Assembly: GCA_907165275.2 (NCBI GenBank)
Contig: OU015670.1
Span: forward strand, 6,103,501-6,167,500
Reading direction: 5' to 3'
DNA from: Zygaena filipendulae
Taxonomy: Eukaryota > Arthropoda > Insecta > Lepidoptera > Zygaenidae
Length of the DNA: 64,000 bases
The translations under genes and the position numbers were made by a program. The notes under the pieces were generated by a model. That model was not told where the DNA came from. It was given only the letters and a program-made list of their open reading frames with translations, and did not search any database. Shown here piece after piece: positions 11,101-20,729 of the stretch; the stretch's first letter is position 1, and each line of letters opens with the position of its first letter.

Positions 11101-14100
11101 TGATGCTATCGCTACTATGGACAAGTAAGTCTATCATTATGTCTAAATAAATTTAAAAAAAAATGTCTATACTCATAGAGTATAGTATTATATTATCTGT
11201 GCTCATAGGGCGCGTGGGTGCCACTAGTTTTTATCAAAATTCGTCCCGAGACTACTTTGACAATTTTCTGCTATTCTTCGTAGTTTCGGGATTTGACCAT
11301 CCACACTCGCTATTGGATAAAAATAAAAATTAATGGGCATGATGACAAGGTATAAAAATCAAAATTATTTTTAATCCGTTAGTTAAATATAATAGACTAT
11401 AGCTAACCCCCGCGGTTTCACCCGCGGTAATTTCGGAGTACTCGCGGGGGATTCCGGGATAAAAAGTACCCTATGTCACTCAGGATCACTTTAGCTTCCT
11501 ATAATTTTCGAAACTGGTTCAGCAGATCCAGAAATTATAACCTCACAAACTCCGGACTTCCCGCGGGACGTCTGGGACAAAAAGTACCCTATGTCACTCA
11601 GGATCACTGCAGCTTTTAAAAGTGAAAGAATTTTCAAAATCTGTTCAGTAGATCCAGAGATTACCCCCTACAACGTCACAAACTCCCAAACTCACAAATT
11701 CACAAACTTTTGCTCTTTATAATATTAGTATAGATAGAGAGTTAATGAATAAATAAATTGCGTTAGGCCCGCCGCCCATTGTGACTTTTTGTCGACGTGA
11801 CTTTCTGTCACTTAGTCAAGTGCAATGAAAACTATACTGAGTGCGCTCATTATGGTGACGTGACAATACGGTGACCTCAGTACATTTTTCATAAGTGACA
11901 GAAAGTCACGTCGACAAAAAGTCACAATGGGCGGCGGGCCTTAGTCTTTAAAACTCAAAAATGGCTCGACTGATATAATTTTTTTTTATTTGTTGTATAA
12001 TTTTGAAGTCAGGACAAGTTTTGTATGAAATAAAATCAAAATTCCTGCGGGAATTCCGGAACTCCCGCGAGTGAAACCGCGCGGCCCAGCTTGTAAATAA
12101 ATAAAACCGTCGTCGGCAGATACAAAACGTCGGACGTGAAGCGGCGGCGCACCCAGCAGGAGGCGCTGGACGAGTCGCTGTTCACGATCACGGCGCTCAC
12201 GTACGACGAGCAGATCGCCGAGATCGAGAAGCGGCAGGAGAGCGCCAAGTACACCGGCGCGCCGTTCAAGTGCACCGTGTGCTACCGCGGCTTCCTCACC
12301 AGGGACAGGTGCGACGCGCACGCGGTGCGCCACAGCGAGGTGGGTGTGTTGGCTCTGTTGGCGCCACCTACGTTCACAGTTCACTACTGCTACCGGTTCG
12401 CCCTCGCGAACCCTCCTGTGTTACTCAAAGTGTCCTATGTATAGCCTATGACATTCACAAATAACGTGGCTTTCTATTGGATATTTTCTGGAGTATGAAA
12501 ATAAAATTTCTTATTAGTCCGTCAATCAGTTAGAAAATAAAAAAAATAATAGACACGTATTTTTTTGTTTTTTTGCTTTTTCAAATTAGTGAAAGTAAAC
12601 ATAGATAAAGCGCATTAAAGTTTAGGGTGGAGGACTCGTGACGTCATTATTCAGTATAAGCCCCGTACAAACTGCACCGGGTTGTGACGTCTATTTTCTA
12701 TTTTAATGTATAGCCGTTATTTTTCTATTACGTAAAAAAAGAAAAAAAAATCGTGTCCAATATTTTTATCAATCTACTCGACGGACTTAAAAAAAAAAAT
12801 TAGTCACGTTGCCAAAATCGGTTTAGTAGTTCCAGAGATTACCTCCTACAACGTCACAAACTCACAAACTCGTAAACCTTACTTCTTTATAATATTAGTA
12901 TAGATGGGGTCAACTTTGAATAAAATTATTACGTAACGTAGTACGTTGACTTTGAGTAAGAGCTATTAAATATATAGTGTGCTCGCTCACGCTCGCGGTG
13001 GTTTGCGTCTGCAGCAAAGCGGCGCGTTCGAGTGCTTCATCTGCAAGACGCGGCTGAAGAGTGCGCGCGCGCTGCGCAAGCATCTCACGTCGCAGCACAC
13101 GGAGCTGTTCCGCTGCAAGGGCTGCCCCTTCGTCACCAAGAACAGGCGAGTGCCGGCCCACACACCCACCCGCTCACGTCAGCGCAGCTAGCGCGAGACA
13201 ATGCCCAGTGCCCACTCTAGAAAAATTTACGGTATTGAAGATTTTCTGTCGAAATATTATGTGCAGGATAGCTCTGGACTGTTGAGGAAACTAGGAATTA
13301 GCCAAGGAATTCGAATTGCCAACTTTTAAGAGACAATGTCACAATATAAAAATACGAATAGAAAAATAAATGTAATTAAAAATATATCCAGCCAGTCATT
13401 AACATTCTCCCTTTGCTTTAATTTAGGATGGGGGGTGAGGGGGGGGCGAAGGGTGGGTCGTAGTCGTGCTTTTTAAATAGGTTTGTCCGAGTCGGAACCA
13501 GTGACGGAGGGTGGTGATGGTCATGAGTAAAGCAACTCAACTGTATTGCGTAACTATATGAAAGAAGAGAGGGAGGGTTCTCCAGGCGATGCATAAACCG
13601 TTTCGGAGCAGAAGTCTGAATCGCAAGTGTGATATCAGTCGGAAGTTTCGATTTATCGGACCTTAGTGGGCAGTGATAAAAGAGGTCATATTATGGTAAA
13701 CAGAAGAGTGAATGAAGTGCATTGTTGTTATTTCTAAGCCTCATTGAGCTGGACGGCTGTCCTCCCGTAGATAAAAACCTTAGCTACGCCAATGCACGAT
13801 TTAATTTAGCATGTATAATGTTGTTTGACGTTATGTTAATCGTAGTAAAAAAAAGATCAGTTTAGTCCTGTTTTCCTGTGACGACCTCAATTACTAGGTT
13901 GTCGTGAGGAAAACTCGGTTCATAAATTTATAATTTAGTGTAATCAGTACAGAATCTAAGAGTAAGTTTAAATATATACAAACAATCACTGGCCCTCGCG
14001 ATAGACGTAGAGTCCGAAGCTGCAGTGGCGTCGGCCAGGATGCGAAGATCAGGAAGAAGAAGGTACAGTAACAGCAGAAGATCCAAAGTTTTTCAAGTGT

Positions 14101-17100
14101 CAAGTATGTTATTATTATTAGTATGCTTGTGTGCAGGGGCGTGGCGCGGGAGCACGAGAAGTGGCACTCCGGCACCAAGTACCAGTGCCCGCACTGCCCC
14201 AGCGAGTTCGAGTGAGTGAGTTTCTTTAACCACTTACAGGTACAATGAGATAGGCTACGCTAGAAAATTTCACATCTCCCCTCTTTTTGGCCCAAGCGGT
14301 TTTTGATCCGGGTTCCGGATTCCGGGATAAAACGTAACTTTCGTATTAATCTATAAGATTACCGTGTTGTGTGCAAAGAATTAGATTAGTCGGATTAGAA
14401 TTTTTACATTTTTGAACCTAATCTCAATTTAGCCCAAATCTAAGGATTAAAAAATACGGCTGACACAAAGAGAAAACAGTTTTTGGGAGGTTTTTCTAAT
14501 CTGCCCCCTGGCCAAATTGACACTGCAATCGTTAACGCATCAAAAACGAAGTAACGAATCGTGAATTCGTCATGTTACTTGGCAGCCAATCAAAACTAGT
14601 TTTCACGTGGTCACGCAAAACTAAGTTTTGGTTGGCAGTTCTTTTTCGATCGAACGATTGTGGATTGTCAATTTGGCTAGAGGGGCTGTTCCTCTGCTAT
14701 CTTGTTTGATCGTGACTCTATGTTCTGGGCAGCAAAGTGACGACGTACCTCGGCCACATCCGCATCAAGCACGTGTCTGACTTCGTTTGCGAACTGTGCG
14801 GCTTCACGTTCGTCAGCGCCAAGGGTATCGAGGTGCACAAGAAGAAAAAGCACCGGCTGCACGACAAGGCGGTGAGTGCCGCAGTAGTGTGGTTATTGTG
14901 TGGTCATGGTGTGGTAAAGGCATCGACCACACAGCCCATAGACGCCTAATGTTTGATTTTGCGTATTGAATGCATTCTGGCAACTAGCTGAGGTAAGAGA
15001 AGCGGGGTTGCAACGCCGTGATTGGTTAATTCAAGGCCACACGCGCTAGTTACACGCCGTGATTGGCTAATTCACATTTATATCGGAACTATAAGTCAGA
15101 TGTGTTGACAGGAGCCATTCGCCTGTTATTAGGCGTCTATGGGCTGTGTGGTCGATGGGTAAAGGTATGGCTAGGGTGTGGTTAAGGTGTGACTGTAGTG
15201 TGGTAAAAAGGTGAGGCTGTGATGTTGTTAAGTTGTGGCTGTAAGTGAGAAAGAAAGGTAGTGGTAGCAATGTGATGGAGGTGTAGCTAAGGCGCGAATA
15301 TTTACTTTAGTATGTCGACGTAGCGGCACAGAAAAAAGAACCATATCATTACTTCAATAAGTACAATCGAACGATCGATGTCTGTGTTGAATTTTGTGCT
15401 CAATGGTACCAATGCATTACGGTTCTTTATTGAGTGTGTCGTCACTCGTCATAAAAGTTTCCATCGCGTGTGCTCGCTGCCCAGACGGTGGCGGAGGGCC
15501 CGCACTGCGCGGTGTGCGACGTGCGCTTCGTGTCGGAGGAGGCGCACGCGCGACACCTGCGGCTCTCCTCGCGCCACAGCTGCGAGGGGGACCCGTGAGT
15601 TTTATTCGTTTACCAAGCTGATCCTAAATTCGTCGTCCGATGTCAAAATTTTAAAAAAATATTTAAAAATCCCATACAAAAAAATGCACTTTCAGTTCTT
15701 TCGAATTTTTCCAATTTACGAGTAGCAAGCAGCTTTTTAAAGTCTTCCTTCGAAATTTTTTAGATTTTAACTGACACCTATCAAATGGCAGTTTTCAATA
15801 AAACCATTAAAAAAAAGTTGTATTATGTTGCAATATTGGTGAACTGTTAGAAAATGTCGCAAGGCATTAAGTTCGCCATTTGTACTTCAAGTGCAAAAAA
15901 AAATTAAAAATAAATAATGCAAAAAACGAAGAAAAAAAAGCGCGATTATTTTTTTTCGCCAATGACGTTGGATTTTGATTAACCTTCTTTCGTCGTGCAG
16001 CAACCGCATCCGCAACGACTCGCAGAGCGCGGGCCGGCCGGTGCGCGAGCCGTACAGCCGGCGCGCGGCGGCCGCGCGCGAGCCGGCGGGCGGCGCCGCG
16101 GCCGAGCGCGCCCAGCCCGCGCCGCCCGGCCCCGTCACCTGCGAACAGGTCGGCCGGCTACACTCGTATATCTATACCTATACTAATATTTTAAAGAGGT
16201 AAAGTTCGTGAGTTTGTGACGTTGTAGGGGGTAATCTCGGGATGTACGTTGAAATGATTTTGAAATTTTTTTCACTTAAAGGCAGCTACGGTAGTCCTGA
16301 GTGACTTAGGGTACTTTTTATCCAAACAAACTAGCTGTTTCCCGCGGTTTCCGCTCGCGTTAATTTCGATGTTCCCGCAGGAATTCCGGGATATAAAGTA
16401 TTCTATGTCGTTTTCTATCCCTGGCAACGTGTAAGCAAAAGTTCATCCTTTTTCACCCCCGTTAGTCCCGCGGGAATTCCGGGATTAAAAGTACCCTATG
16501 TGAGTTTGTGTGAGAGAGAATATGAGTTTATTTGTTTGTTTGTTACACTTTCACGCCTTAACGGCTCAAGCGACCATCATGGAATTTTGCACATCAGTTG
16601 TTAGGGGTACAAAGAAGGACATAGGATAGGGTACTTTTTTCCCGGAAATTCCGTGGGAATTTCGAATTAGGTGGGTAAAACCGCGGCGAACAGTTAGTAA
16701 TGTCATATTATTATAATGTTATCGACGACAGTGCGGCATCCAGCTGCGCGACCTGCGGCTGTACGCGCAGCACTTCCGGCGCGCGCACCCCGACAAGAAT
16801 CGAACCAAGTACCCCGCGATGAAGACGCCGTGCATGTGCGAGCAGTGCGGCAGGATCTTCCAGGTAACGAGTGCTCAGGTCGCATCGATGTTAAACAAAT
16901 ATTAGCTGTTCCCAGTGGATTCATCTGCGTAAATTTCAGGATTCCCTCGAGAACCCGAGGATGAAACCTTCCTGCTAAATGTCAGCTTTTTTTTGTTTTT
17001 GCTCAATTTTCATATAAAAATACTATCAAAGTTTCTGCCTTTATTTTATTTTATTTGTAGGAATACCTTTCGGGCTAATGTAACAAAAACCCATAAAAAT

Positions 17101-19007
17101 AATCCACTTACAAACCCTGTGTGCTGACATGCGAACACAAAAAAAGATAAATCAGTCAAAGCGGTCCAGCCGTTCTCGAGTGATGCAAATTAATGTTATT
17201 TAGACCTTACTGAATGCAATTAATTATTATATCTTTATGTATTCTTTATGTGTATGCCCCTACCACCCGCTCCTTTTTTCTACATTACCTTGAAAAGATG
17301 CCTGAGGACCTGCCTATGGCAATAAAACTGGCTTTTGATCTGTACTTTCTATTTGTCGTATTATTGTGCTTCTCTTGGAACAATAAAGTATATTTGAATT
17401 TGGATAGACCGCGGACAACGACGCTACAGTTAAAACTGATTTCCTTTTCGCTTGTCCAGAGCATGGCGCTGCTGAAGGACCACATGTGGGTGCACACCGG
17501 CGAGAAGCGCTTCAAGTGCGACCGCTGCGACAAGAGCTTCACGCAGAAGACCAACCTGGTGTTCCACATGCGCGTGCACTCCGCCTCGCGGCCCTCCTAC
17601 GAGTGCCCGCTGTGCGGGAAGCACTTCGCCTTCTTCAACAACCGCCGCAGGCACATGTTTGTGAGTGTCCCATACTAATCCTTACCTCCTTACTATTGTA
17701 AATGCGAAGGTGAGTTTGTTTATTACGACTTAACGGCTCAACCGATCATCACGAAATTTTGCATACCTACATGTTGTCAGGGGTACAGAAAAGGACATAG
17801 GGTATACTTTTTACTCCGGAATTCACTCGGGAACTCCGAAATTAAAGTAGTATTTTATTTTTTTTACACCTTTGTGTAGGGGTTTATAAAAAAAAATACT
17901 CTCTTTTCATCTACATATTTAGTTTTTAGATTTTCGCGTTTTGAGCACATTATATTACCTGTGACCACCTGTGCATCACGGCGTGATGCAACTCAGCCGA
18001 AACGTCAGGCAAAAATAGTACATTGTTATCCTAGGGGTGAAAGTAACTTATTTAGTCCCGAGACGGGGTTTGGCGCCCGAACGTAGCGAGGGCGCCAATA
18101 GATCGAGGGACTAAATAAGTCTTTCTCCCGAGGATAACACTGTGCTTTTCATTACGAATGCAAGGAAAGTCAAAATAAAAATAGGAATTAGCTAAAGAAA
18201 AAATGAGTGAAGATCGGATAGTCGCTTGACACTTTCCTACCTATTTCTTTTTCTTTGGCCGGCTAGCTATTCAGCCAGTATTTTTTATTTACATTGTGGC
18301 GACCTAAAAAAAATATTTTCTTTAATTATTAAGTATTAATTAAAGAAAATAAAAAAATATAAATAGGAATTAGCTTAAGAAAAAGTGAGTGAATTTTATT
18401 TTAATTAATACCTACTTAAACTTTACGTTATTTCAATTTTACATCGCGCTGGCTGTATAGAAAGTTGAAACATGGTTCAATAGAAATGTGAAAATAGACC
18501 TAGTTTTTTTTTAATAATTTGACAGTTGTCAGTTGAAAGCGATTCTCCCTAGGGCTGAAAAGGGTTACTTTCAACCCGCTTCTCAGGCAACTTCAGACCT
18601 ACTTTCCGAGTATGAGTAATGAAAAGGTAATAAAAAACATCGCGTTCAAGTCCCGCGTAATTTACATAATATAATGTACATATTTAGTGTCAATATCGAT
18701 GTCAAGCAAAACGGTTATGACTCACGGACAGATGTGCTGAAATTACAAGGATTCCGGTTTTTCTTGCCATCTGACTGTGTAATAATATAAGTAACTTCAA
18801 TAAAAATCGGTCTCGTTCCAGATCCACACGGGCCTGAAGCCGTTCAAGTGCGACACGTGCGGCAAGTGCTTCACCACGTCGGGCGAGCAGCGCGCGCACG
18901 TCGAGCACGTGCACATGAAGAAGCCGTGGCCGAAGAGGGCGCGCGCGCCGCGCCGCGACCACCCCGACCACTGGCCCAAGTGCGGCCTCGACGCCATGGA
19001 GGACTGA
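6398..19007 (+). CDS. THAP-ZAD-C2H2 fusion zinc finger protein, 15 exons, 764 aa
   Basis: Likely nuclear sequence-specific DNA-binding protein. Exons: 6398-6474, 7763-7937, 8063-8098, 8596-8688, 9151-9285, 10688-11124, 12120-12339, 13015-13145, 14137-14211, 14733-14871, 15485-15594, 16001-16148, 16732-16863, 17460-17660, 18822-19007. They total 2295 bp and are open throughout. The THAP domain (residues 1-80) has ligands C4, C9, C55 and H58 plus the AVP box at 78-80. ZAD (97-172) has C98/C101 and C139/C142. An acidic then Lys-rich linker (173-350) precedes 11 C2H2 fingers, several interrupted by introns. Exon 8 ends with a GC donor (AG/GCGAGT at 13146), required to keep frame and complete the third finger. 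Met1 is followed directly by a second ATG, which could be the true start. Finger exons are strikingly GC-rich against AT-rich introns. ZAD is known to dimerise; THAP is a DNA-binding C2CH finger. The target is unknown. Confidence 0.88.
6690..6856 (+). mobile_element. Helitron-like fragment in intron 1
   Basis: Contains GTTTGTTTGTTTCGCTTTCA, CCGATCATCATGAAATTTTG and CATAGGGTACTTTCATTCTG blocks of the common family; both ends are missing. It lies in the first intron of the THAP-ZAD gene. Confidence 0.6.
7368..7660 (-). mobile_element. Two abutting Helitron-like fragments
   Basis: Reverse-oriented copies beginning CTAGCTCTTCCCTATGGTTT and CCACGTTAATTTAAGAGTTC, each followed by the family's GGGATAAAAGTA-type block and TGACAACGTGT. 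They fill the 3' half of intron 1, about 100 bp before the second THAP exon. Confidence 0.6.
8144..8177 (+). repeat. (CA)n microsatellite
   Basis: An uninterrupted CA run of about 14 units in the intron following exon 3 of the THAP-ZAD gene. A short ATT run lies at 8370-8390. Confidence 0.9.
10329..10527 (+). mobile_element. Complete Helitron-like element in intron 5
   Basis: Runs from TCCTACTAATATTATAAATG to CAGCTAG with A before and T after, the Helitron signature (TC...CTAG between A and T). It has no coding capacity. It lies in intron 5 of the THAP-ZAD gene. The Lep1-type family name is from memory. Confidence 0.75.
11401..11736 (-). mobile_element. Helitron-like element with a tandem internal duplication
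   Basis: Reverse orientation, from CCCCGCGGTTTCACCCGCGG to TATAATATTAGTATAGAT. The block AAAAAGTACCCTATGTCACT plus CAGGATCACT appears twice, so the centre has been duplicated. Confidence 0.65.
11766..11940. mobile_element. PIF/Harbinger-like MITE, 49-bp perfect inverted ends
   Basis: A 175-bp element whose ends GGCCCGCCGCCCATTGTGAC... match exactly as inverted repeats over 49 bp. It is flanked by TTA on both sides (11763-11765 and 11941-11943). A 3-bp TWA duplication and G-rich ends are typical of the PIF/Harbinger class. It sits in intron 6 of the THAP-ZAD gene. Confidence 0.85.
12044..12093 (+). mobile_element. Helitron 3' end fragment just before exon 7
   Basis: Contains CCGCGAGTGAAACCGCGCGG and ends CAGCTTG, 26 bp upstream of the exon at 12120. 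The branch-point region of this intron therefore lies in or beside transposon sequence. Confidence 0.55.
12816..12904 (-). mobile_element. Helitron-like fragment in intron 7
   Basis: Reverse-oriented copy ending TATAATATTAGTATAGATG; contains CAACGTCACAAACTCACAAA shared with 11660-11700. Confidence 0.55.
13146..14136. other. Intron 8 of the THAP-ZAD gene
   Basis: Starts with the GC donor. Otherwise AT-rich with a G-rich run near 13427-13448; no gene or recognisable transposon end was seen. Confidence 0.5.
14502..14688. mobile_element. MITE with about 35-bp imperfect inverted ends
   Basis: The left end CTGCCCCCTGGCCAAATTGA pairs with the right end TCAATTTGGCTAGAGGGGCT, and CAATCGTT pairs with AACGATTG inside. 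A partial copy lies at 56214-56340 in the other ZAD gene. It sits in an intron of the THAP-ZAD gene, 45 bp before the exon at 14733. Confidence 0.7.
14921..15158. mobile_element. hAT-like MITE with 8-bp target duplication
   Basis: A 238-bp element with 29-bp inverted ends (CATCGACCACACAGCCCATA...). GGTAAAGG flanks it on both sides (14913-14920 and 15159-15166); an 8-bp duplication points to the hAT class. It lies 49 bp after the splice donor of exon 10 of the THAP-ZAD gene. Confidence 0.85.
16177..16699. mobile_element. Cluster of three Helitron-like copies in intron 12
   Basis: A plus copy starts near 16177 (ATACTAATATTTTAAAGAGG), a minus copy starts near 16331 (CTAGCTGTTTCCCGCGGTTT), and another plus copy runs from about 16515 to 16699 (ends AACAGTTAG). 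They make up nearly the whole intron. Confidence 0.65.
17688..17850 (+). mobile_element. Helitron-like fragment in intron 14
   Basis: Starts TCCTTACTATTGTAAATGCG shortly after the exon ending at 17660 and keeps the CATACTTTTT/CCGGAATTC blocks; the 3' end is missing. Confidence 0.6.
18020..18150. repeat. Palindromic repeat in intron 14
   Basis: TTATTTAGTCCCGAGACGGG near 18048 is mirrored by CGAGGGACTAAATAAG near 18101-18119, around a GAACGTAGCGAGGGCGCC core. The rest of this intron, to 18821, is AT-rich with no other feature. Confidence 0.5.
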
Positions 19008-19379
19008 GCCGCCGGGCGGCGCGCGGCGCGCGGCGGGGGGACGGGGGGACGGGGCACTGGAGCGCGGCCAGTGCGGCGCGAAGAACTGACATACTGGCGG
19101 TGCGGAGAGAAGAGATATGGGGGTGAGGGGTGGAGAAAAGAGACATGGGCATAGTGAGGGGCGGAGAAAAGAGATATGGGCAGTGAGGGACAGAGAGAAG
19201 AGATATGGGCAGTGAGTTGCGAAAAGAAAAGATACGGACAAGGAGGTTTGGGGGCTTAGACAATATGAGCAGCAAAGTGCAGGTACATAGCTGAGGTATG
19301 AGCAGCGAGGTTTTGAGACACATTTTGTCACAGTGTAAGTATTTTGTTTTGTGTTAACGTGGCTTTATCTTAAGATAAG

Positions 19380-20729
19380 ACTAGCTGTTTTCCGCCGTTT
19401 CTCCCGCGTGAAATTCAGGATTAACTCGAGGACTGTACATCTTTCCGGGATAATTCGTTTAACCGTTGTGGAGCTTGTTATCTATAGTGATAACAAACAC
19501 TTTCGCATTTTAATAGGTTAATTAGCTAATTATACGTAAGTATCACAACCATAGAACGACAACGAGCGCAAGCAGAGTGAAGCCATTTAAAGCCAGGCTA
19601 AAAAGTCCAAATACGTCGTATACGTTATTCTTGCGCCGTTCCAAACATACATCGTGTGCAATAAAGTTCTTGTAAATAAATAACTGTGTGTGTGTGTGCG
19701 TGTGTGACGTGTATCAGTTTTAGTGTTTTGTTTTAATAGTAATCTCAATCAATTTATTAAGCTTGACAATATCGTACTACTCACGCTGTACAAATTATTA
19801 TAAACTATTATTTTGTATTAGAATAAATTACGTAATCTGTAAATAATTGAAATAAATGTGGATCGTGAGTTTGATAGAGGCAATCATAGCGGATAGTAAT
19901 ATTGATATTATAGCAGTTTTTTGACTAATAGAATTCCAGCTGATATTTTACGATAGTTTTAATGTAATGTATAGTAGATATATCGTTTTAAGTATTTATT
20001 TTTTAATTTATAAACAGAATCAGATACATAATACTTGGCTTTTATTTCTCGTCATTCCCAAAGATAATAAAATCATAAAGTTTTCATCAGCTGTTTTAAT
20101 CCTTGCCTAAATCTTGCTTTAGATATCCTATTTAACTGTAATAAGCAATAATACTTATAATATCATTGGTAATAAGTTACTGCCAAAAGTTTCACCTGAC
20201 CAATGAAATGAATTTCGACAAAATAACTTTAAAAAATTTATTTGAAATGACTGTATGGATTTAGATTTCTTTGCCTTCTTCGCAAAGAGGAAAGGAAAAG
20301 GGGAGTTTTGGCGGGAATTAAAAACGACTGTTAAATCAAATTCCTAAAAGTTGCTTTTGCCTATAGGTACTTGTATGGCAATGCCATTTGGAAAGTTAAA
20401 GTTTTATTATGATAGCAAGCGCCAAGCAGTTTTCATCAGGTTCAAGAACGGTTATTTTAATAATTTCAAATCATACCTGGTCTTCATGCAAAAGTTCATT
20501 AACTTATGTTAAAAAGAAATGCCAGTCAGTGCCTTTGCCACCATCTATAAAAGAAAAAGTTTTCCAAAAAAGCGGGAAATCATACCATAGTTTTGAAATT
20601 AGAAGTTTTGTTCAAGGCGGCGGGAGTTCAGTGGCGGGAAGAATCGTCAACAAACTAATCTTTTTGTTATAATATTATCTGTGTTAAATACTTATTTGAT
20701 ACTAATTATAATTATCCGCTAAAAGCAAG
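19380..20729. other. Intergenic region before the PRDM9-like gene
   Basis: Holds a degenerate reverse Helitron-like piece (19380-19480), a GT microsatellite (19685-19708) and a copy of the dispersed repeat with GACTGTATGGATTTAGATTT at about 20168-20320. No TATA box or other promoter element stands out near 20600-20730. Confidence 0.45.
19660..19665 (+). terminator. Candidate poly(A) signal of the THAP-ZAD gene
   Basis: AATAAA lies about 650 bp after the stop codon at 19005-19007 and is followed by T/G-rich sequence including a GT run. The 3' UTR between is purine-rich with imperfect repeats around GAGAAAAGAGATATGGGC (about 19095-19215). Confidence 0.4.

Noticed and set aside
18702..19331. 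209-aa open frame on the minus strand
   Set aside because: Shadow of the GC-rich last exon and purine-rich 3' UTR of the THAP-ZAD gene.
20409..20672. 87-aa open frame upstream of the PRDM9-like gene
   Set aside because: No recognised motif or in-frame splice to the PRDM exons; probably chance, though an unannotated 5' exon cannot be excluded.
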